Positions 1 to 7,308 of a stretch of 14,149 nt of DNA are shown here, piece after piece (within the stretch, counting starts at the first letter, position 1; each line of letters opens with the position of its first letter). Origin of the DNA: an uncultured Oscillospiraceae bacterium (GTDB lineage Bacteria; Bacillota; Clostridia; Oscillospirales; Oscillospiraceae); the NCBI GenBank assembly GCA_958438185.1, contig CAUBQU010000010.1:1-14149 (forward strand). The letters are read 5' to 3'. Below the pieces are notes generated by a model. It made no database searches. It was not told the origin of the DNA and was given only the letters and a program-made list of their open reading frames with translations. Made by a program: the position numbers and the translations under genes.

Positions 1-1
1 G

Positions 2-373
2 GTCACAGGAATCCTCATGATCATTGGCGGCGCAATTTCCATCATCGTGAGCATCCTCGCCATTATTGGCATCGCTGCAATTGCGTATCTGTCCGACGGC
101 AGCGCATCTCTTGGCCTGCTGTATGCCAGCGGCGCACTGCTGATTGTCAGCTCCGTTGCTGAGCTGATCGCCGGTATCCTCGGTACCGCAAATTGCAAGA
201 AGCCCGAAAAAGCAAAGACCTGCCTGGCCTGGGGCATTGTTGTTGCTGTGCTCGCTGTTGCGGGTATCATCCTCAATGCGATCGGCGGCGGCAGCTTCAG
301 CGTAATCTCTCTCATCACGGGTCTCGTTCTCCCGGTTCTGTACATCATCGGCGCTGTGCAGAACAAGCAGTAA
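2..373 (+). CDS. Small multi-pass membrane protein of unknown function, 5' end probably outside the window
   Basis: The reading frame is open to the left edge of the window, so the true start is probably upstream. The first visible ATG is at 17 and has only a weak AGGA six bases before it. The visible 123 residues are strongly hydrophobic and form about four membrane helices: roughly residues 3-30, 35-60, 70-92 and 99-118. A short cytosolic-type loop (NCKKPEKAKT) separates helices two and three, and the protein ends with the polar tail QNKQ. I see no catalytic motif and do not recognise a named family. Glycine and alanine repeats resemble the many small uncharacterised membrane proteins of gut Clostridia. 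It is the only plus-strand gene here. It converges on the Mrp gene and is followed by a strong terminator at 422-457. That it encodes a protein is likely; its function is unknown. Confidence 0.75.
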   Translation, partial: VTGILMIIGGAISIIVSILAIIGIAAIAYLSDGSASLGLLYASGALLIVSSVAELIAGILGTANCKKPEKAKTCLAWGIVVAVLAVAGIILNAIGGGSFSVISLITGLVLPVLYIIGAVQNKQ

Positions 374-390
374 GCTGCGTAAAGCAAAGC

Positions 391-409
391 GCTGGCCCTG
401 CGGGCTAGC
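391..409. other. Short stem-loop in the convergent gap
   Basis: GCTGGCCC and GGGCTAGC can pair over eight positions with one G-U around a three-base loop. No T tract follows, so it is probably not a terminator by itself. It lies 17 bases after the stop codon of the membrane-protein gene and could stabilise that transcript's 3' end. Confidence 0.35.
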
Positions 410-421
410 ATCGGAAATTCA

Positions 422-457
422 AAAAGGAAAAGCAGCCTGTGGGCTGCTTTTTCTTTT
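422..457. terminator. Bidirectional intrinsic terminator between convergent genes
   Basis: A perfect 10-bp stem (428-437 with 442-451) around the loop TGTG extends to 16 bp if one G-T wobble is allowed (422-437 with 442-457). A T-rich run follows the stem on the plus strand. The A-run at 421-425 gives a U-run on the minus strand. It can therefore end both the membrane-protein transcript and the mrp transcript. A second small hairpin at 462-478 (TGTAGGC and GCCTACA, 3-base loop) lies between it and the mrp stop codon. Confidence 0.85.
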
Positions 458-506
458 GCTCTGTAGGCTCCGCCTACAAAACGCATGGTATTATTGCATT
501 TTTCTA

Positions 507-1340
507 TTATCCTAGCTGCAAAATTGTCTCCACGGCGGCTTGCAAGTCGGCGGTCGGCAGCTGTTCGGCGGCACCGTCGTCCATTTTCTGGGCGACAGAC
601 GGGTCGATCGGCAGGCGGGCCAGGACCGGCAGGTGGTACTGCAGGGCGATCTCGTCGATATGGCTCTTGCCGAAGATCTCATGCTGCTTGCCGCAGTCCG
701 GGCACTGGAAATAGCTGTAATTTTCCACCAGCCCCAGGACGGGGATCTGCATCATATTGGCCATATTGACCGCCTTGGCCACGATCATGGAGACCAGCTG
801 CTGGGGCGATGTGACGATGATAACACCGTCGACCGGCAGCGACTGGAAAACCGTCAGCGGCACATCACCGGTGCCGGGGGGCATATCGACAAACAGATAA
901 TCCACATCCTCCCAGATGACCTCGCTCCAGAATTGCTTGACCGTCCCGGCAACGATGGGGCCGCGCCACAGGACCGGGTCCGTCTCGTTATCCAGCAGCA
1001 GATTGATGGACATTACCTGCGTCCCGTTCTCCGTGAGCGCCGGATACAAGCCCTCCTCGGATGCGCCGGAGCAGGCGTGGACATTGAACGCCTTGGCCAT
1101 GGACGGGCCGGTGATGTCGGCGTCCAGGATGCCGACCTTGCGGCCGCGCTGCTGCATCGCCATGGCCAGCATCGCTGTCACGGTGCTCTTCCCGACGCCG
1201 CCCTTGCCGGATACGACGGCGATGACTTTTTTCACATTGGAATGGGGATTGGCCTGCGCCAGCAGGCTCTCCGGCTGCTGCTTGGCGCTGCCGCAGTTCG
1301 AGCTGCAGCCCGAGCAATTGCCGTTACACGCTTCACTCAT
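507..1340 (-). CDS. mrp: Mrp/NBP35-type iron-sulfur carrier P-loop ATPase
   Basis: A 277-residue ATPase of the Mrp/NBP35 (ApbC) family, known to bind and transfer [4Fe-4S] clusters in the cytosol. The deviant Walker A motif SGKGGVGKST is at residues 44-53. A DADITGPS segment lies at 73-80, VDMPPGTGDVPLT at 151-163, and the conserved bridging-cluster motif CPDC at 213-216. The N terminus has four cysteines (5, 9, 12, 16) that could hold a second cluster, as in eukaryotic Nbp35. There is no N-terminal DUF59 domain. The frame extends nine codons further upstream, but I chose the ATG at 1340 because AAAGGAG (1349-1355) lies eight bases before it and the cysteine-rich N terminus begins there. It has its own consensus promoter behind the ABC-F gene and ends at the convergent terminator. 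The family call is firm; client proteins cannot be read from the sequence. Confidence 0.95.
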   Translation of the reverse strand: MSEACNGNCSGCSSNCGSAKQQPESLLAQANPHSNVKKVIAVVSGKGGVGKSTVTAMLAMAMQQRGRKVGILDADITGPSMAKAFNVHACSGASEEGLYPALTENGTQVMSINLLLDNETDPVLWRGPIVAGTVKQFWSEVIWEDVDYLFVDMPPGTGDVPLTVFQSLPVDGVIIVTSPQQLVSMIVAKAVNMANMMQIPVLGLVENYSYFQCPDCGKQHEIFGKSHIDEIALQYHLPVLARLPIDPSVAQKMDDGAAEQLPTADLQAAVETILQLG

Positions 1341-1368
1341 GGTTCTATCTCCTTTGTATGCTTTCACG

Positions 1369-1389
1369 CCCGGCCTGGTTTGGGCCGGG
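1369..1389 (-). other. Stem-loop in the mrp 5' leader
   Basis: CCCGGCC and GGCCGGG form a perfect 7-bp stem with a seven-base loop. It lies between the predicted mrp start point (about 1399) and its ribosome site. No U-run follows on the minus strand, so it is a poor terminator for the upstream ABC-F operon and more likely a leader hairpin. Confidence 0.5.
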
Positions 1390-1405
1390 ATACCTGTTCC
1401 CTTGC

Positions 1406-1434
1406 ATTATAGTGCCCGCCCAGCGGAATGTCAA
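1406..1434 (-). promoter_or_regulatory. Consensus sigma-A promoter of mrp
   Basis: On the minus strand TTGACA (1429-1434) is followed by exactly 17 bases and then TATAAT (1406-1411). Both hexamers match the housekeeping consensus 6 of 6. The start point would be near 1399, giving a leader of about 60 bases. The TGA inside the -35 hexamer (1431-1433) is also the stop codon of the upstream ABC-F gene. Confidence 0.9.
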
Positions 1435-3320
1435 CCTTCCTCCAGGGCCAGGGCCGCCGTCTCCCAGGCCTCCATCAGGGCCAGCAGGGCTTCGTCCGCC
1501 TGGGCTTTTTCCTCCATCAACGCGCTGAGCTTCTGGTAATCCGCAGCCGCCGCCTGGATCTGGGCCTCCAGCTCCGCCAGCTGTGCCTCCTGCTGGGCGA
1601 TCTGCCGCTCTAAGCGGCGCACCTGCTTATCCAGCTGCTTGTCTGGCGTCCGGGGGCGCTCTTTCTTCTCCTTCTTCTCCCGCTTTTCGGCGCTCTGGGC
1701 CTGCCGGGCCGCTTTCTCATGCTCCAGGATCGCCCGGTATTTTGTATAACCGCAGCGGAAATCCCGTACCGCGCCGTCCTCCAGCGCCCACACGCGGGTG
1801 GCAAACCGGTCGATAAAATACCGGTCGTGGGAGACGAACAGCAGCGTCCCGTCAAATTCCTCCACGGCGCACTCGATCCACTCCCGGGCCGCGACGTCCA
1901 GATGGTTCGTCGGCTCATCAAGAACGAGGAAATTGATCTTGTCATCCATCAGCATACACAGCCGCAGCCGCGACTGCTCACCGCCGGACAGGTCGCCGAC
2001 TTTTTTGAAGACATCCTCGCCGGAAAACAGGAAGGCGCCCAGCCGGTCCCGCGCCGCCTGGGGCGTCAGGTTTTTCTCATAGAGCAGGGTGTCATACAGC
2101 GTCCGCTCCGGGTGGGCAAAGGCCATCGTCTGGGGCAAATACCCGGGCTTTACGGCGGGGCCAAATTTAATCTTCCCGGCAAGCGGCGGTTCTATCCCCA
2201 GCAGGCAGCGCAGAAATGTCGTCTTTCCCGCACCGTTATCCCCCAGCAGCGCGATGCGCTCGCCATTTCGCACTTGCAGATCGACGCCGGAAAACAGCGT
2301 TCTGCCGCCGTAGCCCATGGCAAGGTCCCGCACGGAGAACACCTCGTCACCTTGGAATTCCTGCTGGGCAAAATGCGCCTGGAGCGTCTTCTGCGTCACA
2401 GGGCGCTCTGTCTTGCGGATGCGCTCCATCCGGTGCTGGATGGACATCGCGCGGCGGTAGAGCGTCCGGTTGTTGATGCCCCAGCCCTTCATCCGCTCGA
2501 CGGTAAAGCCCAGCTGCTTGAGCTTGGCCTGCTCCTGCTCGTACTGCTTCAGCTGCAGATCAAAGCGGGCCTGGCGCTCGTTGATATAGAACGTATAGTT
2601 GCCGCTGTAGAGCTCCGCCTTTCCCGCGGAGATCTCCACGATGCGGGTCACGACCTGGTCCAGGAAAAAGCGGTCGTGGGAAATCGTCAGCACAGAGCCC
2701 TTGAAGGTGTGCAGATAGCTCTCAAGCCACTCGACGCTGCGCAGGTCCAGATGGTTCGTCGGCTCGTCCAGCAGCAGAATCTCCGTCTGCTCCAGCAGGA
2801 GCCGGGCCAGATTCACTCGCGTCTTCTCCCCGCCGGAGAGCGCTGCGAAGGAACGCTGCCGCATGGCAGCCGGGATCTCCAGGCCGTTGCAGATCTTGTC
2901 CACCGCGGTATCGATCGTGTACCCGCCGCCGGTCTCGTAGCGGTTGACCAGGCTGTCATACTGGGAAAGCAGCGCCGGGGTGCTGCCCTCGGCCATCTCC
3001 CGCTCCAGCTGGGCCATCTTCTTTTTCAGCGCAAACAGCTCTGCAAATGCGCTGCGCAGGACATTTTCCACCGTGTATTCTTCCGGGTACCAAGGGATCT
3101 GGGAGATGAGGCCGATCCGCTTGCCGGACGCGACGGTGATCTCCCCCGCGTCCGGCAGGAGCTGACCGGTGATCATCCGGAAAAGGGTCGTCTTGCCGCA
3201 GCCATTGCGGCCCAGCAGGCCGACCCGCTCCCCCTCCCGCAGCTCCATGGAAAAGCCATCGAGCAGCGGCGCGCCGATCTCAAAGGATTTTACAACATTT
3301 TTTATACTGATATCAATCAT
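1431..3320 (-). CDS. ABC-F family ATPase with C-terminal coiled coil
   Basis: A 629-residue protein with two ATP-binding cassettes and no membrane segments, the layout of ABC-F proteins, which act on the ribosome rather than in transport. Cassette 1 has Walker A GRNGCGKTT at 37-45, signature LSGGE at 161-165 and Walker B with ILLLDEPTNH at 181-190. Cassette 2 has GDNGAGKTT at 360-368, LSGGEQ at 444-449 and FLVLDEPTNH at 464-473. The inter-cassette linker, about 242-325, is charged and helical and should enter the ribosomal E site. A Lys/Glu-rich stretch (541-558) leads to a coiled coil at about 560-625, as in Uup/YdiF-type members. The start overlaps the rnmV stop by eight bases, with GGAGAGG just upstream. 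A housekeeping role is more likely than drug resistance given its core-gene neighbours, but the subclass cannot be settled by eye. Confidence 0.93.
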   Translation of the reverse strand: MIDISIKNVVKSFEIGAPLLDGFSMELREGERVGLLGRNGCGKTTLFRMITGQLLPDAGEITVASGKRIGLISQIPWYPEEYTVENVLRSAFAELFALKKKMAQLEREMAEGSTPALLSQYDSLVNRYETGGGYTIDTAVDKICNGLEIPAAMRQRSFAALSGGEKTRVNLARLLLEQTEILLLDEPTNHLDLRSVEWLESYLHTFKGSVLTISHDRFFLDQVVTRIVEISAGKAELYSGNYTFYINERQARFDLQLKQYEQEQAKLKQLGFTVERMKGWGINNRTLYRRAMSIQHRMERIRKTERPVTQKTLQAHFAQQEFQGDEVFSVRDLAMGYGGRTLFSGVDLQVRNGERIALLGDNGAGKTTFLRCLLGIEPPLAGKIKFGPAVKPGYLPQTMAFAHPERTLYDTLLYEKNLTPQAARDRLGAFLFSGEDVFKKVGDLSGGEQSRLRLCMLMDDKINFLVLDEPTNHLDVAAREWIECAVEEFDGTLLFVSHDRYFIDRFATRVWALEDGAVRDFRCGYTKYRAILEHEKAARQAQSAEKREKKEKKERPRTPDKQLDKQVRRLERQIAQQEAQLAELEAQIQAAAADYQKLSALMEEKAQADEALLALMEAWETAALALEEG

Positions 3321-3915
3321 ATTGCCTCTCCGGGGCGAATTCCCGCAAGAATTCCTCCCGCGTATACAGAATATTCAAAACGTCCAGCAGCGCGTTGGCG
3401 CTCAAATGCTCCGGCAGCCGCAGCTGCTTTTTCAGCGCGGCCCGGCGCTGGGCACTGTCGGCGCGGCCGGAGAGCCCGGCGGCAAAGAGGTCCGCCTTGG
3501 CGATCTCCGGCGCGGCCTTCTCCGCCTGGGCTGCGCTCTCCAGCGGGACACCTGCCTCTTCCAGTGCCCGGCGCAGGACCTCTGGCCGCATTCCCTCGAC
3601 GCCCAGCTTGCCCTCCTTGCCCGGCGCGCGCTTGCGCCGCTCCTTGCCGGCGATATCCGGCACATAGGCGTGATACACGCCCTGCTTTGGCAGCGCGCCC
3701 TTGAGATAGTTGCGGATCACAAAGCCCGCGCCGTCCGGGTCCGTCAGAATAATGAGCCCCCGTTTTTGGGCCACACTGCGCAGCAGCGCCAGCTTGGCCC
3801 GGTCGTGCATGACGCCGAAGCCATCGGTCGTAAAGACCGGCGCATCCACCAGCTGCCGCAGGGCGTTTTTATCATATTTTCCTTCAACCACAATGGCCTG
3901 TTTCAGTTTAAGCAT
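3313..3915 (-). CDS. rnmV: Ribonuclease M5 (5S rRNA maturation)
   Basis: A 200-residue TOPRIM-domain nuclease that in Firmicutes trims 5S rRNA precursors, aided by ribosomal protein L18. The catalytic glutamate motif VVEGKYDK is at residues 9-16, and the metal-binding TDPDGAG at 58-64. The family block HAYVPDIAG followed by GKLGVEGM lies at 82-109. The C-terminal half (about 110-200) matches the helical DUF4093-type region. The frame runs 20 codons further upstream, but the ATG at 3915 has AGGAGG (3922-3927) six bases before it and starts with the expected MLKLKQAIVVEGK. It overlaps the holA stop by eight bases and the ABC-F start by eight bases, suggesting translational coupling on both sides. 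In many Firmicutes rnmV neighbours tatD and ksgA; here it sits behind holA instead. Confidence 0.94.
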   Translation of the reverse strand: MLKLKQAIVVEGKYDKNALRQLVDAPVFTTDGFGVMHDRAKLALLRSVAQKRGLIILTDPDGAGFVIRNYLKGALPKQGVYHAYVPDIAGKERRKRAPGKEGKLGVEGMRPEVLRRALEEAGVPLESAAQAEKAAPEIAKADLFAAGLSGRADSAQRRAALKKQLRLPEHLSANALLDVLNILYTREEFLREFAPERQYD

Positions 3916-4957
3916 GCTTCGCCTCCTGGGCCAGTTGCAATAGCAGCAGCTCCAGCAGCCGCTGGGGCGTGTCATACGACGTTTTCAGCCGGTAGTCGGT
4001 CAGCGCGCAGGCCTGCAGGGCCGCCTTGCTGAAGCGTTCGGAAAGCCGCCGGGCGTAGCCCATCGTCTTTTTGGCCGGGTAGCTGCCCATGCCGCACAGG
4101 CGCATCAGGCTCTCCGCGCCCTTGCCCGCCGCCTGCAGCAGTTGGGCGCAATAGATCCGGCGCAGCTGCGTCCCGATCGCGGCCAGGAGCACGATGGGCT
4201 CCTGCTGCAGCTGGAAGAGCGTCTGCAAGGTCGCCAGGGCCGTGTCATAGCGGCCTGCGGCGATGGCGTCGGTCATGTCAAAAACATAGGCCTCCAGCAC
4301 CGGCTCGACCACGGCGTCGATCTCCGCCTTTGTGATCTCCTCCCCCGGCGCATAGGCCGCGACCTTTTCGATCTCCGACCGCAGCGCCGTCATCGTCCCG
4401 CCGGTGCGCAGGATGAGATAGCGGCAGAGGTCAAAGCTGATCCGCTTGCCAAAGCCCGCAAAATGCTTGGTGATCCAAGCGGCCAGCTCCCGCTCCGACT
4501 GCTTTTCAAAGCTAACGGCGCAGCCCTGCCCCTCCAGGACGCCATGGAGCTTCTTCTGCCGCCGGTCCGGCTGATAGGCCACCGTATCGAACACAAAGAA
4601 CACGTGGCAATACGGCGGGATATCCGAAAGCAGCGCCGTCAGACGCTCCCGGTCCGGCTGGGGGAGCTTATAGGGGTCCACATCATCCACCTGGACCATC
4701 GTGGCCTCCGCCAGCATGGGCATGGCCTCGACAGCGTCCTGCAGGGCGTCCATTGTGAGATTTTCTGCGTTAAAGCGGTGGTAATTGAATGCCTCCGCCG
4801 GGCCGTCGGTCAGCTTTTTCCGGGCCAGCGCGAGATAATGCTCCCGCAGGTAACTCTCCGGCCCGTAAAAAAGATAGAGCGGCCCCAATTGCCCGGCCCG
4901 CAGGTCATTTTTCAGCCGCTGCAGCGCACCGGGATCTGTCTTTTCTTTTCTTGCCAT
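3908..4957 (-). CDS. holA: DNA polymerase III delta subunit
   Basis: A 349-residue clamp-loader delta subunit, which opens the beta sliding clamp and loads it on primed DNA. Visible hallmarks are LGPLYLFYGPESYLREHYL (24-42), the position equivalent to the P-loop but without a GKT/S motif as is normal for delta, and a middle AAA+-like domain with TVAYQPDRRQKKLH (125-138). The region LILRTGGTMTALRSEIEKVAAY (181-202) and the C-terminal helical collar end in ARRLSERFS...LTDYRLKTS...LELLLLQL. A GTG three codons earlier overlaps the ribosome site and is unlikely. The ATG at 4957 is preceded by AGGAGG (4966-4971) with eight bases between. comEC ends five bases upstream and holds this ribosome site in its last codons, so the two genes are probably coupled. 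comEC-holA adjacency is common in Firmicutes. Confidence 0.94.
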   Translation of the reverse strand: MARKEKTDPGALQRLKNDLRAGQLGPLYLFYGPESYLREHYLALARKKLTDGPAEAFNYHRFNAENLTMDALQDAVEAMPMLAEATMVQVDDVDPYKLPQPDRERLTALLSDIPPYCHVFFVFDTVAYQPDRRQKKLHGVLEGQGCAVSFEKQSERELAAWITKHFAGFGKRISFDLCRYLILRTGGTMTALRSEIEKVAAYAPGEEITKAEIDAVVEPVLEAYVFDMTDAIAAGRYDTALATLQTLFQLQQEPIVLLAAIGTQLRRIYCAQLLQAAGKGAESLMRLCGMGSYPAKKTMGYARRLSERFSKAALQACALTDYRLKTSYDTPQRLLELLLLQLAQEAKHA

Positions 4958-4962
4958 GCCGC

Positions 4963-7215
4963 TCACCTCCTGATGGTCACAGTACCGTTTTCATCCGTCC
5001 GATAAATGGCCGCGCCGCAGGAACGCAAACGCTCCATTGTCTCGGCGCGGGGATGACCGTACCGGTTACCGCGCCCAACCGAGATCACAGCGATCTCTGG
5101 CCGGACTGCCGCGAGCAGCGGCGCGCCGGTGGAGGTCGCCGCGCCATGGTGCCCGGCGAGCATGACCTCGACCTGCGGCAAGCTATGCAGGGCCAGCAGC
5201 CGCGCCTCCCCGTCCAGGCTCATGTCGCCAGTGATCAGGATATCATAATCTCCCCGGGAGCACAGCACGCTGAGCCCGCCGTCGTTGCCCGGCAGGTAGG
5301 AGACCGGCCCAAAGATCTGCAGCTGGCTTTGCCCCAGGTGCAGCGTCCGGTCAGCTCGCAGGTATTCTAGCGTCGTGCCCGTCTCCGCTGCGGCCTGTCC
5401 GATCGCCGTGCAGAGCTCGTTTCCTGCCTCAGCAGGCGGGAGATACACCTGGCGTACGGGGATCCGGCCAAGCAAATAGGCCGCGCCCCCGGCATGGTCC
5501 GCATCGTAATGGGTCAGAAGCAGCAGGTCCAGGTGGAATTTCCCGTGGGCAAGCAATGCCCGGGCCGCCTGCTCCCCGGCCTCCTCCGGGTTGCTGCCGC
5601 CGCAGTCGACCAGGATGCTCTTTCCGTCCACCTCCAGCAGCACGCACTGCCCCTGGCCGACATCCAGGACAGTCGTCTGGACCGCCGCCCGGCTGTTTTC
5701 CAGCCAGGAGAGGCCCACGCTCGCCGCCAGACTGACAGCAAGGCACAGGGCAAATTGCAGCGGCCGCTTTTGCTTTTGTAGCAAAAACACCGCCAGCAGC
5801 AGATACGCAAAGATCACCCACGCGGCAAGATAGACGCTGCTGGTATAGACCGCAGCAAACGGCAGCCTGGCCGCCCCCCGGACGATCCACCAAAAATAAC
5901 GCACAAGCCACGAGAGCAGCCCCGCAAAAAACGCTGCGACGCCGGGCAGGACAAAGCCCACCAGGCAGATGACAAGCCCCAGCTGGAAGCACAGGCTGAC
6001 AGCCCACAGCACCAGGAAATTCACCCCGATCGCAACCAGGCTCACAAGATCAAACGAGCAGGCCACCAGCGGCGTTGTAAACACCATCGCGCCAAGGCTG
6101 GCGGAGACGGACGCAAACAGCGCGGCCCGCAGCTTTGCCGCCACCGCGGGCAGCTTCCGGCGCGCCCGCCGGGCCATGGCGTGATAGAGCCGGTTGCCAA
6201 ACAGCAATAGGCCCGCCATGGACGCAAACGAGAGCTGGAAGCTCAGGTCTGCCACCGCCCAGGGGTTTTGCAGCAGGATCACCAGCATCGCCGCGCAGAG
6301 GGAGGTCGGCATATCCTCCTCCCGCTTGACAAGCGGCGCAAGGAGCAGCAGGATCTGCATCACTGCCGCCCGAATGACCGACGGCGCCGCGCCAGTCAGC
6401 AGCGCATAGCACACGACCACCGGGATACCGATGGCCGCCGCCAGACCCCGGCGGCGCAGAAACAGCAGCAGCATCGCCAAAAGGATCGAGACATGCATCC
6501 CGGAGATGGCGACGACATGGCTCACCCCAGCCAGTGACAGCGCGTTTTTATCCGCATAGGAAAAGCCGCTGCGGTCCCCTGTCAGCAGGGCCTGCAAAAA
6601 CGGCGCCGTATCGGCGGGAAACAGGGCTGTGATCTCCCCCTGGAGCTGCCGGGCCAGCCACGCGGGCCCGGCCCAGAGCGGGCGCTTTGCCTGCGGCGTA
6701 ATGCGGGCGTCGCCCTTGGCATAGGCCAGCAAGACATAACCGCGGCTGCGGGCATAGAGGTTCTCATCCTCCGCCCGGGCCAGGAGATTCGCCGCCTCCA
6801 CCTCCGCCTTGACGGATAGCTGGTCGCCAGGCGCAGCCTTTGCGTCTGTCTCGCGCAGGTAGAGCAGCGTGCGGCAGCGCGTGCCGTCGCAGTCCAGCAG
6901 CACATCCAGCCGCTGGCCATAGCGGGTCTGCACCGGGTAGGAGGCAACGGTCGCCGTGATGGTCCGCGCCTCGCCCGTCAGGCGCAGGGCCGGGCGCAGC
7001 TGCGTCTGGTAATACAGCCCCGTCCAGAGCAGCCCCACACCAAAGCCAAGCAGCAGGCAGCAGACGCGCCGCAGACTTTTCCGCCGCAGGCACAAAAGTC
7101 CGCCGCCGAGGGCAACTGCCACCACCCCCAGCCAGACCGGAATGCCCGGCAGAACATAGACGCACAGCAGCACCGCCGCCGCAAATGCACAGGCAAACCA
7201 CACCAGTCTTCGCAC
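4963..7215 (-). CDS. comEC: ComEC/Rec2 DNA-uptake channel protein
   Basis: A 750-residue polytopic membrane protein of the ComEC/Rec2 family, which forms the channel for transforming DNA across the cytoplasmic membrane. The order is N-terminal helices, then a DUF4131/OB-like domain (about 75-175). Next is the Competence domain (about 205-480) with LLTGDRSG at 210-217, HVVAISGMHVSIL at 233-245 and GAAPSVIRAAVM at 275-286. The C-terminal metallo-beta-lactamase-like domain (about 512-750) has DVGQGQCVLLE at 518, THYDADHAGG at 568-577, ITGDMS at 661 and AGHHGA at 687, so its metal ligands look intact. The frame opens as far as a TTG at 7281 and an ATG at 7233. I chose GTG 7215 because GGGAGG (7223-7228) is seven bases before it and the hydrophobic N terminus begins there. 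comEA, the usual upstream partner, is not adjacent. Real competence is unproven. Confidence 0.93.
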   Translation of the reverse strand: MRRLVWFACAFAAAVLLCVYVLPGIPVWLGVVAVALGGGLLCLRRKSLRRVCCLLLGFGVGLLWTGLYYQTQLRPALRLTGEARTITATVASYPVQTRYGQRLDVLLDCDGTRCRTLLYLRETDAKAAPGDQLSVKAEVEAANLLARAEDENLYARSRGYVLLAYAKGDARITPQAKRPLWAGPAWLARQLQGEITALFPADTAPFLQALLTGDRSGFSYADKNALSLAGVSHVVAISGMHVSILLAMLLLFLRRRGLAAAIGIPVVVCYALLTGAAPSVIRAAVMQILLLLAPLVKREEDMPTSLCAAMLVILLQNPWAVADLSFQLSFASMAGLLLFGNRLYHAMARRARRKLPAVAAKLRAALFASVSASLGAMVFTTPLVACSFDLVSLVAIGVNFLVLWAVSLCFQLGLVICLVGFVLPGVAAFFAGLLSWLVRYFWWIVRGAARLPFAAVYTSSVYLAAWVIFAYLLLAVFLLQKQKRPLQFALCLAVSLAASVGLSWLENSRAAVQTTVLDVGQGQCVLLEVDGKSILVDCGGSNPEEAGEQAARALLAHGKFHLDLLLLTHYDADHAGGAAYLLGRIPVRQVYLPPAEAGNELCTAIGQAAAETGTTLEYLRADRTLHLGQSQLQIFGPVSYLPGNDGGLSVLCSRGDYDILITGDMSLDGEARLLALHSLPQVEVMLAGHHGAATSTGAPLLAAVRPEIAVISVGRGNRYGHPRAETMERLRSCGAAIYRTDENGTVTIRR

Positions 7216-7225
7216 ACGCTCACCT

Positions 7226-7291
7226 CCCGCCATTTTCTTACAGTAGAAACAGCCCCGCCATTTTGGCACAAAGCCTTGCAAAATGGCGGGG
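7226..7291 (-). repeat. Three-copy repeat forming alternative hairpins before comEC
   Basis: In the 93-base gap between hit and comEC the 13-base arms 7279-7291 and 7253-7265 pair perfectly around a 13-base loop (minus-strand arms CCCCGCCATTTTG and CAAAATGGCGGGG). A third copy of the right arm, AAAATGGCGGG, lies at 7226-7236 directly against the comEC ribosome site. The left arm could therefore pair with either copy, and the second pairing would cover the first bases of GGGAGG. After the first hairpin the minus strand reads CTGTTTCT, only a weak U tract, so it is a doubtful intrinsic terminator. Confidence 0.7.
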
Positions 7292-7308
7292 ACCGATCTT
7301 CGTTACGC

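Noticed and set aside
1369..1389. Terminator for the ABC-F operon
   Set aside because: The stem is sound, but no U-run follows on the minus strand and it lies downstream of the mrp promoter, so it belongs to the mrp leader.
540..1412. A 290-codon plus-strand frame opposite mrp
   Set aside because: A shadow of the mrp gene. It has no ribosome site or recognisable domain.
1719..3704. A 661-codon open frame on the plus strand, antisense to the ABC-F gene and rnmV
   Set aside because: It mirrors the codon pattern of strongly recognised minus-strand genes in GC-rich DNA, its translation is low-complexity (rich in Q, R, L, H) with no family motifs, and it spans two unrelated genes.
7216..7281. 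Upstream TTG (7281) or ATG (7233) as the comEC start
   Set aside because: The TTG lies inside the stem of the intergenic hairpin, and neither start has a ribosome site. GTG 7215 has GGGAGG at ideal spacing.
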